Part shown: one piece after another, positions 33,623-44,000 of the stretch
How positions within the stretch are numbered: position 1 is the stretch's first letter
Layout of the letters: every line of letters starts with the position of its first letter
From: Tolypothrix sp. PCC 7712
GTDB taxonomy: Bacteria > Cyanobacteriota > Cyanobacteriia > Cyanobacteriales > Nostocaceae
NCBI RefSeq assembly: GCF_025860405.1
Contig: NZ_CP063785.1
Coordinates: 6,263,390 to 6,327,389 of the forward strand
Direction of reading: 5' to 3'
DNA length: 64,000 nt
Translations under genes and position numbers: made by a program
The notes under the pieces: model-generated
What the model was told of the DNA's origin: nothing
The model's database searches: none
Seen by the model: the letters and a program-made list of their open reading frames with translations, nothing else

Positions 33623-35530
33623 ATGATGAACCACTACGACTTACTTAATTTAGTCATGTTTAGCGGCAAAGGTGGGGTTGGTAAAACCACCATCTCTTGC
33701 AGTTTTGCGCGTTATTGGGCTAAGAAGTTTCCTCAAGAAAGAATTTTGTTACTTTCTACAGATCCAGCACATTCTTTAGGCGATGTCTTACTTGCAGAAG
33801 TAAACGACACAGCTTTACCCCTAGCCGATTTGCCTAATTTAAGCGTGCAAGCATTAGATGCCCAAAAGCTGCTGTTAGAATTTAAAGCAAAGTATAGCCG
33901 TTTTTTAGAATTACTAGTTGAACGAGGTAGTTTAGCAGATGGCGAAGACCTAGCACCAGTTTGGGATTTAAATTGGCCGGGTTTAAATGAACTGATGGGT
34001 TTGCTAGAAATTCAACGTCTGCTTTCAGAAAAGCAGGTGGATCGGGTAGTTCTCGATATGGCTCCTTCTGGGCATACATTAAATTTATTACGATTAAAAG
34101 ATTTTTTAGATGTTATTTTAAATTCCTTTGAATTATTCCAAGAAAAACATCGAGTGATTACCAAAAGTTTTACGGGTAATTACACAGAAGATGATGTTGA
34201 TCGCTTCTTGATTGACATGAAATTTCAATTAGCAGAAGGCAGACGATTACTGCAAGATGAGAAATTTACTGGCTGTTTAGTAGTCGCAGTTTCAGAACCG
34301 ATGTGTTTGTTAGAAACTGAGCGCTTTTTAGCTAGTTTAAAAGATTTAGAAGTCCCCTATGCAGGATTATTTGTCAATCGCTGTTTGACAGATAATGAAG
34401 TAGAAACAGACCGTTATGCAGAACAGCAAAATTTGCTCACAAAATACTTACAGATAGCACCTGAAAAACCTGTATTCATCGTACCCCAACAACAAGCACC
34501 TCCCTTAGGTAGCAAGTTGTTAGATAGTTTAGCTGCCCAAATTCAAATCATTGACCATGTTGAAATTGCACCACCACCAATAATTCAATGGCCCAATAAA
34601 ATCTTGCCGAGTTTTGGTGATTTTTTGGCTCAAGGATGTCAACTAATTATTGTGGGTGGTAAAGGAGGTGTAGGTAAAACCACAGTAGCAGCCGCTATAG
34701 GTTGGGCTTGCGCCCAGCATTATCCCCATAAAAAAATTCGAGTAATTTCCATAGATCCGGCTCATTCTTTAGGAGATGCTTTTGGGCAAACTTTGGGACA
34801 TGAGCCTGTCATGCTAACTGCTAATTTGAGCGGACAAGAAGTTGATGAAACTAAAGTAATCGACAAATTCCGTTCAGATTATCTGTGGGAATTAGCAGAT
34901 ATGATTAGTGGGGAAGGCTCGCAAACAGATTCCACAGTGAATGTTGCTTACTTACCAGAAGCTTGGCGGCAGATTATGTCTCAAGCTTTACCTGGCATTG
35001 ATGAGATATTATCTCTGGTCACTGTGATGGATCTATTAGATAGTAACCAAGCAGATTTAATTATTTTAGATACAGCACCAACAGGCCATCTCCTGCGCTT
35101 TTTAGAAATGCCATCGGCTTTAGGAGATTGGTTAACCTGGATATTTAAGCTGTGGATGAAATATCAAAATGTTTTGGGTCATGTAGATGTAATTGGGCGG
35201 TTGCGGGGTTTACGGCAACAAGTTGTACAGGCACAAAAGAAGTTAAAAAATCCCAAAGATACGCAATTTATTGGTGTAATTCAAGCAGAAGCGGCAATTA
35301 TTGCTGAACATATTAGATTAACAGAATCTTTGAAAAAGATGGGAGTTAATCAACCTTATGTGGTGCAAAATCGCTACAATCCACAAGCGGAAATTGATGG
35401 CAGTTTGTTCCCCGAACAAACAATTATCCGCTTACCGAATTTACCACGTTCTGTAGAGCCGGTAGTGAGAGTTCAATGTGCAGCACATCTGTTATTTGAA
35501 TTTGAAGAATTAATTGCCAATAACAGCTAA
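33623..35530 (+). CDS. Double ArsA/Get3-type ATPase downstream of gas vesicle genes
   Basis: 635 residues formed by two tandem ArsA-like halves. Each has a deviant Walker A (VMFSGKGGVGKTTISCSF near residue 15, IIVGGKGGVGKTTVAAAI near 345) and switch motifs STDPAHSLGDVL / SIDPAHSLGDAF and DMAPSGHTLNLLRL / DTAPTGHLLRFLEM. No Cys triad typical of arsenite pumps is evident. I infer a Get3-like targeting or ATP-switch chaperone rather than arsenic export. It starts 37 bases after gvpW and ends 46 bases before the AAA gene, same strand, so it is probably part of the gas-vesicle transcription unit. Confidence 0.88.
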   Translation: MMNHYDLLNLVMFSGKGGVGKTTISCSFARYWAKKFPQERILLLSTDPAHSLGDVLLAEVNDTALPLADLPNLSVQALDAQKLLLEFKAKYSRFLELLVERGSLADGEDLAPVWDLNWPGLNELMGLLEIQRLLSEKQVDRVVLDMAPSGHTLNLLRLKDFLDVILNSFELFQEKHRVITKSFTGNYTEDDVDRFLIDMKFQLAEGRRLLQDEKFTGCLVVAVSEPMCLLETERFLASLKDLEVPYAGLFVNRCLTDNEVETDRYAEQQNLLTKYLQIAPEKPVFIVPQQQAPPLGSKLLDSLAAQIQIIDHVEIAPPPIIQWPNKILPSFGDFLAQGCQLIIVGGKGGVGKTTVAAAIGWACAQHYPHKKIRVISIDPAHSLGDAFGQTLGHEPVMLTANLSGQEVDETKVIDKFRSDYLWELADMISGEGSQTDSTVNVAYLPEAWRQIMSQALPGIDEILSLVTVMDLLDSNQADLIILDTAPTGHLLRFLEMPSALGDWLTWIFKLWMKYQNVLGHVDVIGRLRGLRQQVVQAQKKLKNPKDTQFIGVIQAEAAIIAEHIRLTESLKKMGVNQPYVVQNRYNPQAEIDGSLFPEQTIIRLPNLPRSVEPVVRVQCAAHLLFEFEELIANNS

Positions 35531-35576
35531 ATGCCAGAAAAGCGGGATTTTTAAAGTTAACTATCTGAGGTATTTT

Positions 35577-37439
35577 ATGAGTGAGTTATTTAAGGGATTT
35601 GAGCAATTCTTAGAGTTAGTGAAAACTCTAGAAGAAAAAGTGGAAAAGGGCGAGATTAAAACAGATGTGCAAATTAACTCTCGCCCAATGAGCAGTATTC
35701 CTCGTTATGGGAATGTGCCACGCCCCAATAATATGGCTAATGATGTTGGTACTAGTCGCTTCCGCACTCAACCTCCAGCTAATTCTGGTGGTGGTGCTAG
35801 CAATGGCGGTGGCGGTAATGGCGGAGGTTCTGAATCTGTGATTCCACCTGATGCACCTTCGGGTTATAGCCTCAAAGATGTGGGTGGATTGAGTGAAGTT
35901 CTCAAAGAACTGAAGGAACTGATTGCTATTCCCTTAAAACGTCCCGATTTATTAGCAAAGCTGGGGTTAGAACCTACAAGGGGTGTATTGTTAGTTGGGC
36001 CTCCTGGGACAGGTAAAACTCTCACCGCCCGCGCTTTAGCAGAAGAACTCGGCGTTAACTATATCGCCCTCGTTGGGCCAGAAGTCATCAGTAAATATTA
36101 CGGTGAAGCCGAGCAAAGACTACGGGGAATTTTTGAGAAAGCTGCTAAAAATGCTCCCTGTATTATCTTTATTGATGAAATTGATAGTTTAGCTCCAGAC
36201 CGCAGCGCTGTGGAAGGGGAAGTAGAAAAACGTTTAGTAGCCCAACTATTGAGTTTGATGGATGGTTTCTCTCAAAGCCAAGGTGTAATTGTCTTAGCGG
36301 CGACAAATCGCCCCGATCATCTTGACCCGGCTTTACGCCGCCCAGGAAGATTTGATCGGGAAGTTCAGTTCCGCATTCCCGACTGTAACGGGCGTAAAGA
36401 AATTCTACAAATTCTCACCCGCGCTATGCCCTTAGATGGGACAGTTGACCTGGATTTCATTGCTGAAAGAGCAGTGGGATTTGTGGGGGCTGATTTGAAA
36501 GCTGTTTGTCAAAAAGCTGCTTATACTGCGTTGCGCCGTCATGTTCCTTCGATTGAGGAAAAAGTTCCAGAAAATATGACTGTTAACCAGTCAGACTTTT
36601 TACAAGCCCTCAAAGAAATCAAACCTGCGGTACTGCGGAGTGTCGAAGTTGAAGTTCCTCATATAGCTTGGGAAGATATCGGTGGTTTGGAATCAATTAA
36701 ACAAACCCTGCGCGAATCTGTGGAAGGGGCGTTACTGTATCCAGAACTGTATCTGCAAACCAAAGCCCTAGCACCCAAAGGCATATTATTGTGGGGGCCT
36801 CCGGGAACGGGTAAAACCTTACTAGCCAAAGCTGTGGCTTCCCAAGCTAGAGCCAACTTTATTGGTGTGAACGGCCCAGAATTACTGAGCCGTTGGGTGG
36901 GAGCCAGCGAACAAGCAGTACGGGAACTATTTGCCAAAGCCAGACAAGCAGACCCCTGCGTAGTCTTTATTGATGAAATTGATACCTTAGCCCCAGCCCG
37001 AGGCAGTTACAATGGTGATTCTGGAGTAAGCGATCGCGTAGTTGGTCAATTACTCACTGAATTAGATGGTTTACAAGTGGGAACTACTATCTTAGTAATT
37101 GGTGCCACCAATAGACCTGATGCTCTAGACCCAGCTTTATTACGTGCTGGACGCTTAGATTTACAAATGAAAGTAGATCTACCAGATCTCAGCAGCCGTC
37201 TGTCAATCTTGAAAGTTCATAGCCAAGGAAGACCTCTGCAAGATGTGGATTTGGAATATTGGGCAGAGATGACCAAAGGCTGGAATGGTGCAGACTTAAC
37301 ATTGCTGTGTAATCAAGCGGCTGTGGAAGCAATTCGCCGTTTCCGTTCCCAAGGGCAGACAGTACCCGCAGATATCAGAATCACTACTGATGATTTTAAT
37401 TATGCTTATCAGGTGTTGACTGAGCAGCGGCCTGGTTAG
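35577..37439 (+). CDS. CDC48-like double AAA ATPase with gas-vesicle-type N-terminus
   Basis: 620 residues from ATG 35577 with GAGG upstream; a frame open from 35514 overlaps the previous gene and is rejected. Two AAA domains are present: LVGPPGTGKTLTARALAEEL (about 140) with IIFIDEIDSLAPDRSA, and LWGPPGTGKTLLAKAVASQA (about 406) with VVFIDEIDTLAPARGS. Arginine-finger regions (LRRPGRFDRE, LLRAGRLDLQ) are present. The CDC48 N-domain is replaced by a short helix LFKGFEQFLELVKTLEEK, KGEIKTDVQI and a Gly-rich linker. That helix resembles N-terminal segments of gas-vesicle accessory proteins such as GvpH. It is an unfoldase by family; a role in gas vesicle remodelling is inference. Confidence 0.9.
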   Translation: MSELFKGFEQFLELVKTLEEKVEKGEIKTDVQINSRPMSSIPRYGNVPRPNNMANDVGTSRFRTQPPANSGGGASNGGGGNGGGSESVIPPDAPSGYSLKDVGGLSEVLKELKELIAIPLKRPDLLAKLGLEPTRGVLLVGPPGTGKTLTARALAEELGVNYIALVGPEVISKYYGEAEQRLRGIFEKAAKNAPCIIFIDEIDSLAPDRSAVEGEVEKRLVAQLLSLMDGFSQSQGVIVLAATNRPDHLDPALRRPGRFDREVQFRIPDCNGRKEILQILTRAMPLDGTVDLDFIAERAVGFVGADLKAVCQKAAYTALRRHVPSIEEKVPENMTVNQSDFLQALKEIKPAVLRSVEVEVPHIAWEDIGGLESIKQTLRESVEGALLYPELYLQTKALAPKGILLWGPPGTGKTLLAKAVASQARANFIGVNGPELLSRWVGASEQAVRELFAKARQADPCVVFIDEIDTLAPARGSYNGDSGVSDRVVGQLLTELDGLQVGTTILVIGATNRPDALDPALLRAGRLDLQMKVDLPDLSSRLSILKVHSQGRPLQDVDLEYWAEMTKGWNGADLTLLCNQAAVEAIRRFRSQGQTVPADIRITTDDFNYAYQVLTEQRPG

Positions 37440-37440
37440 G

Positions 37441-37490
37441 AAGGGGGAAGGGGGAATGGGGAATGGGGAATGGGGAAGGGGAGGGGTTGA
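37441..37490. repeat. G-rich short tandem repeat (GGGGAAT)
   Basis: Several copies of GGGGAAT/GGGGAAG directly after the AAA gene, followed by CCCTTTAACC-type runs (37500-37530) that can partly pair with them. Confidence 0.7.
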
Positions 37491-37693
37491 AAAATCTTTT
37501 CCCTTTAACCTTTAACCTTTTCCCTTTTTCCCTATCAAAGGAAGAAACTCATTATTCTACAAACAAGATTTTTGATTAACTAGAAGACTCGCTTTTTCGG
37601 AAAAGTTCTGATTTTCTCTGTATTTATATTTAGTGAACTTGGTTTGCGGGTTCGATTTTATTCTTTGGTTATCGAATATCTTGTGGGGAATTT

Positions 37694-38233
37694 ATGAGTT
37701 TAATCAAAAAGCTAACGGTGGGATTTTTAACTGTTGGCACATTAATGAATACAGTATTGCCTGCAATGGCTCGTCCGGCAACCTTGACGACTGACAGCAA
37801 TTTGCGAACTAGTGCATCTTTAACAGCCTCTGTAGAAGAAGTCTTACCATTGGGCAGTAATGTAGAGGTTTTAAATATTACCTACGGAGATGATGGCGAT
37901 TATTGGTACTATGTACAGCCAACAGTGGAAGGAACAGCAAACGGTTGGATACGAGGAGATTTAGTTAAGTTCCAGCCAAGCAAGAAGCGTTATGCAACTA
38001 TAGCTGGGGAGCGTGGATATAAAATTAACGTGCGTTCTTCTCCTAACTTAAACAGCAAAGTGCTGCACAGTGGGCTGTCAGGTGATTTGGTGACAGTGGA
38101 GGATTCCTACCAAAATGCAGGTGAATATCGTTGGTATCGTGTCAAGTTCCCAAATAATGCGAGTGGTTGGGTCAGAGAAGACTTGCTATCGATATGGCCC
38201 CAAGGATGCATTATTACTTGTCCTGTACATTAG
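37694..38233 (+). CDS. Secreted SH3b-domain protein
   Basis: 179 residues. A signal peptide (MSLIKKLTVGFLTVGTLMNT ... PAMA) is followed by two bacterial SH3 domains, the first at about residues 35-95 (TDSNLRTSASLTASVEEVLP, GWIRGDLVKF) and the second at 105-170 (INVRSSPNLNSKVLHSGLSG, ASGWVREDLL). It ends with a short Cys-containing tail (CIITCPVH). SH3b domains often bind peptidoglycan. It is a single gene; its role is unknown. Confidence 0.88.
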   Translation: MSLIKKLTVGFLTVGTLMNTVLPAMARPATLTTDSNLRTSASLTASVEEVLPLGSNVEVLNITYGDDGDYWYYVQPTVEGTANGWIRGDLVKFQPSKKRYATIAGERGYKINVRSSPNLNSKVLHSGLSGDLVTVEDSYQNAGEYRWYRVKFPNNASGWVREDLLSIWPQGCIITCPVH

Positions 38234-38405
38234 GCGATCGCATCCCATCACCAACCAACAACCAGCAACACTCACAACTACATAGTTCCCAATCCCCAAT
38301 CCCCAATCCCCAGTCACCTGTTTAAGTTTTACGAAATGCCAATGACGAATCCTGAATCTATGAGTATTGATTGATCAATTACTACTCCTTTACTAAGGAG
38401 ATACT

Positions 38406-40403
38406 ATGTCATTGCAATCTGGATTAGATGCCTTTAACCAAGGACGTTATTCCGAAGCTGTTGAAATCTTGGAACAAGTCAGCCGGAATGCTGTAGACCA
38501 AAATTCTTCAGATTATCTTTCAGCACAAATGTGGCTGATGAAAGCCTATCAAGGCACAGGACAGATTGAAAAAGCATCAATCCTGTGTCAACGGCTAATG
38601 ATGAGTGATAATCCTCAGGTGCGGAGTTGGGCTGAACAAGCACGTCAAACACTCCCGCAAGCACCAGTTACACAACCCAGAACTGTACCACCAGCCGGAC
38701 GTGCGACGGCGGCTGGTGTGAAATTAGCAATGGGTGGTGTGGGTGGAAGTCTGGCTTTAGCTTCTGGTGTCACCATCACCTTGCTGTTTGGGATGGTGTT
38801 CGCTTTAGGCTTGAGCTTAGTATTTATTTTAGGTAGTGATAATCCAGTCCAAGGATTAGCGATCGCTATTACCATCACTTTAGTTTTTAATCTGGCTGCT
38901 TTTTTCCTGTCGCCTTATTTGATGGACTTAACCCAAAGTTGGCTTTATCAAACTCGCTGGGTAGAGTTGGCGGAAGTAGAAAGCCTCAGTCCAGAAACAG
39001 CAAGAGTGATTCAGCAAGTCTGTCAACAGAAGAACCTCAAAACCCCACGGCTGGGTATTATCGACGACCAAAACCCTACGGCTTTTACTTATGGCTCATT
39101 GCCTAATAGCGCCCGGTTAGTCGTCAGTCAGGGGCTTTTTAGTTATTTAGATGATGATGAAGTTGCTACTGTTTACGCCCATGAATTAGGGCATATTGTT
39201 CACTGGGACTTTGCAGTGATGACAGTAGCTTCTACCTTAGTGCAAATTTGCTACTTAATTTACAGCACAGCTAATAGGTTTGGTCGTGGCGGCGGCGATA
39301 ACAAAATCAAAGACGCGATGCAGACTGCTGCTCTTGTTGCTTATATTTTCTATGTTGTTGGTACTTACTTGCTACTGTATCTCTCCCGTACCAGAGAATA
39401 CTTTGCTGACCACTTTGCTGCGGAAACCACGGGTAACCCCAATGGATTATCTCGTGCTTTGGTCAAGATTGCTTACGGGATACTAGAAGAAGGTCAGAAG
39501 ACAAAAGAACCGAGTCGTTTGATTGAAGGAACCCGCGCCTTGGGTATTTATGACCCCAAAGCCGCAGCTTCCACTGGAACCGCTTACCGCATTGCTTCCG
39601 ATCCGCAAAAAATTGGTCGCGTCTTTTTGTGGGATATGTTTAACCCTTGGGGTTGGTGGATGGAGTTAAATTCTACTCACCCGCTAACTGGTAAACGAGT
39701 CCGCGCCCTTAGTACCTATGCAGAACAGTTGGGTTTACCCACAGAGTTTGATATGGGGCGAGTAATTGGGGAAGGTAAGAGTCTCAATAGAAGTAAGCTT
39801 TACGGTAATTTCTTCTTAGATGTGGTGTTGTATGGCGCGGAAACTATCGGCTTTTTAGCTGGCTTAGTTTTAGGCGTGATTGTGTGGTCTAGTTCTTCCC
39901 ATTCTGGTTTGATATTTGGCGCACCACTCATCGGCTTAGGCGCAGGAATTTTGATCAAAGCCTTGGTGATGTTCCCCGACTACAAACAAGCCGCAGATAC
40001 CGATATTCTCACTCTCATGTCAGACCCCTACGCCAGCACTTTGCGCGGACAACCTGCAAAACTGGAAGGACAACTGATTGGGCGTGGTGATGCAGGTTAT
40101 AAATTTGGTTCTGATTTAAAAATTCAAGACCGTAGTGGAATGTTATATCTGCACTACGCCTCACGCTTTGGCCCTATTGGGAATTTCTTGTTTGGGATGA
40201 AGCGAGTCCAAAGCTTATTGGGTGAACAAGTTGAGGCTGTGGGTTGGTTCCGTCGCGGTGTTGCGCCTTGGATGGATTTGATTCAACTTCAAAGTGAGAA
40301 TGGTACGGTTGTCAATAGTTACCATCGCTTCTGGTCATTTATACTGGGTGGCGGGGCAATTATTTTAGGAGTAGCCTTGACGATATTTGTCAGCAGCAGT
40401 TAG
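38406..40403 (+). CDS. TPR-M48 membrane metalloprotease (HtpX-like)
   Basis: 665 residues. An N-terminal TPR-like helical region (residues 1-80, LDAFNQGRYSEAVEILEQVS) and a Pro/Thr linker precede two membrane helices (about 105-185). The M48 zinc protease core has VYAHELGHIVHWDFAVMT (HExxH) and YLSRTREYFADHFAAETTGN. A histidine-containing STHPLTGKRVRAL follows, then further membrane helices (about 465-520), a soluble beta domain and a C-terminal helix. It probably degrades misfolded membrane proteins; the TPR part may recruit substrates. Confidence 0.9.
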   Translation: MSLQSGLDAFNQGRYSEAVEILEQVSRNAVDQNSSDYLSAQMWLMKAYQGTGQIEKASILCQRLMMSDNPQVRSWAEQARQTLPQAPVTQPRTVPPAGRATAAGVKLAMGGVGGSLALASGVTITLLFGMVFALGLSLVFILGSDNPVQGLAIAITITLVFNLAAFFLSPYLMDLTQSWLYQTRWVELAEVESLSPETARVIQQVCQQKNLKTPRLGIIDDQNPTAFTYGSLPNSARLVVSQGLFSYLDDDEVATVYAHELGHIVHWDFAVMTVASTLVQICYLIYSTANRFGRGGGDNKIKDAMQTAALVAYIFYVVGTYLLLYLSRTREYFADHFAAETTGNPNGLSRALVKIAYGILEEGQKTKEPSRLIEGTRALGIYDPKAAASTGTAYRIASDPQKIGRVFLWDMFNPWGWWMELNSTHPLTGKRVRALSTYAEQLGLPTEFDMGRVIGEGKSLNRSKLYGNFFLDVVLYGAETIGFLAGLVLGVIVWSSSSHSGLIFGAPLIGLGAGILIKALVMFPDYKQAADTDILTLMSDPYASTLRGQPAKLEGQLIGRGDAGYKFGSDLKIQDRSGMLYLHYASRFGPIGNFLFGMKRVQSLLGEQVEAVGWFRRGVAPWMDLIQLQSENGTVVNSYHRFWSFILGGGAIILGVALTIFVSSS

Positions 40404-40448
40404 CCTATTCGCAGAGCATTTCTAATTATCCAAGCTGTAATTTGCCAA

Positions 40449-40479
40449 GGAGGTGGTTGTTTACCACCTCCGTTTTTTT
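40449..40479 (+). terminator. Rho-independent terminator of the TPR-M48 gene
   Basis: A perfect 9-bp stem GGAGGTGGT/ACCACCTCC with loop TGTTT, followed by G and seven T. It lies 46 bases after the stop codon at 40403. Confidence 0.9.
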
Positions 40480-40688
40480 GTTGTTCAACAGGATTTGGTG
40501 CAGTGGTAGCAAGGTGGGAAAGGTTTCATTTTAAACCTCGTCTGAGCCAAAACGAGCTAGAAGCGATCGCAAGCAAGCAATATTGTTTCTACTGTTGATG
40601 TTGTGCGAGCAATTTCTATATTTCTAAATTAAGCATGAAATGTATAATTATCTAGTTATTCGTGTATTTACTGGTTAAAACTATATAA

Positions 40689-41057
40689 ATGCTTACCCTT
40701 ACACCAGCGGAAATTAGTCAGTTTCGCAGTCAGTTGGCAGATAGCCCAGAGGCTTTAGCGGCTTTAGATGCTATAGAAGAGTGTGAAGGCTATTTAGATG
40801 ATGCAATTCCACTGCTAGTTATGCGGGAAACTGCACAGGAAGCAGATAGAGGATTAAACGATTGGTTAGAAAAAATTCGCCAATTTGTTTGTCAAGAGGA
40901 AGTTAGAGACGCTTTAGAATCTGGATTCATCGCTCCAATTATCGAACCATTGGCTGCAAGTGCAGGTATTCCTCTAGGTACTGCAACTGCACTTAGTATA
41001 TTGGTGTTTAAATTGGGTGCGAAAAAGTTTTGTAAAGTCCCTGAATCTGATGCTTAA
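40689..41057 (+). CDS. Hypothetical protein, 122 residues
   Basis: Not recognised. A mostly helical acidic protein, MLTLTPAEISQFRSQLADSP, with AIPLLVMRETAQEADRGLND and a hydrophobic C-terminal stretch (GTATALSILVFKLGAK). It has no signal peptide. It overlaps the 3' end of the convergent TPR-CHAT gene by four bases. It is likely real, since the protein composition is normal and the start is clean. Confidence 0.65.
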   Translation: MLTLTPAEISQFRSQLADSPEALAALDAIEECEGYLDDAIPLLVMRETAQEADRGLNDWLEKIRQFVCQEEVRDALESGFIAPIIEPLAASAGIPLGTATALSILVFKLGAKKFCKVPESDA

Positions 41058-44000
41058 AGTCCAGAAGCGATAAATCCAGCCCAGTAGTAAGGATGAGCAA
41101 AAGGTAGGGGTTGACGTTTCTTGATTATTTTCAAAGATTCCTCATATATTAATACTTGTCCTCTCCTCAATTGGGCAAGTATCTTTTTATCTTCCCAAAA
41201 TCTGACTACTTCCTCAACTGTCAGATTTCGTAGCCATGTTTGAGCTTCCTTAAGGGCTATGGCAACATTCCCTGCTGCGAATTTATCAAATGTGAATAAG
41301 TTTTCGTAGAATTTAATCATTAAAAAGCTAGTAGACAAATCATTTACTCTCCATAGGGAACTAACAACACTGGGACTACCTGCTAACAGAAAACCGCTAG
41401 GTAAACCAATATATTCATCACTGGTATTTTGAAAATCAATCAATCCAGTTTCGCAAGCGGAAAGGGTAACGAGGCGACATTTTTCTAATTGCAGAGCAAA
41501 TATTTTATCTAATGTCAGACATTTTTCTAAATCGTGAGTTTCCCCGGCGCGCACGTTTAAGTAACGTTCAGAGTTAGATTTTGTTGCTGTGTCTTCGACT
41601 GCTGCATTGGCTAATATCAAACCAGATTTACTAGCATTTGTCCAATTAAAATAACCGTGACAACTAAAATGGGCGCAGTGGTAAGTATTTAATTCAGATT
41701 GATTAATTGCTGTGAGTGTCGCGTCTGTTTTTTTCAGGACGTTGGCAGGATGAAAGTAGCTTTGAATAACTTGTACTTCTAAATCTGTATAGTTTAAATC
41801 ACCTGTGGGGTTTTGAATTGCAAACAAAGATTGGAAATCAGGACGTTTACGCTGTTGTACCTGTTGCAGTATTTGACAACTGGGTGCATAGCTAACACCA
41901 CCAGCAAATAAATCCAGAAGACTAGAATGACTTTCAGTATTTTGATTGACTGGGAGTGCATGAAGGGGTAATAGATGCAAGCCTCTATGAGGAATTAAAA
42001 TGAGTTGATTACAATACTCTGATAGCTGATTTATGATTGCAATTATTTCATCAATGTGCAGAATTGCAGCTAATTGCTTCAGTTCTGATTCTAAGCTATT
42101 CAGCCATTGGTCTTTTTGAAGATAGTAATTTCGTAAATATTGATTTACCCAATTTTCTAAAGCTTCTAAATTTGCTGGTTGGGATTGCCAAACTGTTAAA
42201 TTTCCTGTTTTGGTGACAATAAACGCCAGGATTTTATCATTCAGAATATACCACTCAATGATGACTGTATTCTCATTCAACTGAGCTTGGAATAAATTAA
42301 AATCAAAACCATAACCAACAAGTAAATAGCGGTTTTGCAATTCATTACGCTGTCGCCGCAATTCTTGGAGACGTTTTGCTAAATCTTGAGGATTTTCCGC
42401 TTTACCATTTTGGATTTGATATTGTCCTGCGGCTATTTCATCTCTGTAGGTTTCTAGTTGAGTAACAACATCTGGAGGGAAGATGGTTTTAGAATCACGT
42501 TCGAGGATTTGTTCAACTAAATTGCGGGTTTTACTACGTTCAACATATTCAATTGCTTCGGTAATCTTATTTAATTGCAGGCAAACTTCTACCATGCAGC
42601 TATAAACTTGGTTAAAGTATTCTGCTTGTTTACGCTTGCTTTCTTCTCCAGATACTATTTCTTCTCGTAAAGATTCTATGGTGTCAATGGCAGACTTAAA
42701 AGCATTGTATGCTAAATCAAACCGATTTACATCTTGGTAAGCAATTCCCAGCCCCCACAAACTTTCTGCATAGTTTTGAGGTAAAGTTTCACTAGTGAAG
42801 ACACCTAAAGCAGCAGTAGAAGCAGCGATCGCCATTTCGATGTTATCTGCCTTGTCGCCTTTGATTCTCTCCCTGTAGGCAGCAGCGAGATTATATTGCA
42901 TTGCTGCCCATTCAAAAAGCAAAGTTTCTCTGGTGTATACACCTAAAGCAGCAGTATAAGTAGCGATCGCAATTTCAATGTTATCTGCCCTGTCTCCTTT
43001 AATTCTCTCCCTGTACGCAATTGCGAGATTATTTTGCGTTCCTGCCCATTCAAAAGGCAAAGTTTCAGGAGTTCTGACAGTTAAAGCAGCAGTAAAAGCC
43101 GCGATCGCAATTTCAATGTTATCTGCCCTGTCTCCTTTAATTCTCTCCCTGTACGCAATTGCGAGATTATTTTGCGTTATTGCCCAATCAATAGGCAAAG
43201 CTTCAGGAGTTCTGACAGTTAAAGCAGCAGTAAAAGCCGCAATCGCAATTTCAATGTTATCTGGCCTGTCTCCTTTAATTCTGTCACTGTAGGCAACAGC
43301 GAGATTATTTTGCGTTGCTGCCCATTCAAAAGGCAAAGTTTCAGGAGTTCTAACAGTTAAAGCAGCAGTAAAAGCCGCGATCGCAATTTCAATGTTATCT
43401 GCCCTGTCTCCTTTAATTCTCTCCCAGTAGGCAACAGCGAGATTATTTTGTGTTCCTGCCCATTCAAAAGGCAAAGCTTCTCTAGTGTAGATACTTAAAG
43501 CAGCAGTAGAAGCCGCGATCGCAATTTCGATGTTATCTGCCTTGTCTCCTTTTATTCTATCGCTGTAGGCATTTGCGAGATTATTTTGCGTTGCTGCCCA
43601 TTCAATAGGCAAAGTTTCAGGAGTTCTAACAGTTAAAGCAGCAGTAGAAGCCGCGATCGCAATTTCAATGTTATCTGCCCTGTCTCCTTCTATTCTATTC
43701 CTGTAGGCATTTGCGAGATTATTTTGCGTTGCTGCCCAATCAATAGGCAAAGCTTCTCTGGTGTAGACTGTCAACGCGACTTCATAGCCAGTAATAGCAA
43801 TTTCCATATTGCTGGCTTTGCTACCTAAGGGGAATTGCGCTATGAGATTGCTAAATTCAACAATAACTGCTGCTAAATATTCTGCTTCATCTGCTTTCAC
43901 TTCCCCAAGTCTATTTATCCCCCAACGGCGCAATATTTCTGGTAACACTACGTCGAGTTTGTCTGTATTCTTTGCCAGCAAAGGGTAAACTACTTGGGAA

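Noticed and set aside
33623..35530. Arsenite-export ATPase ArsA belonging to the arsenic genes
   Set aside because: It is 10 kb from arsS/arsM, sits tightly after gvpW, no arsB is present, and the arsenite Cys ligands were not seen.
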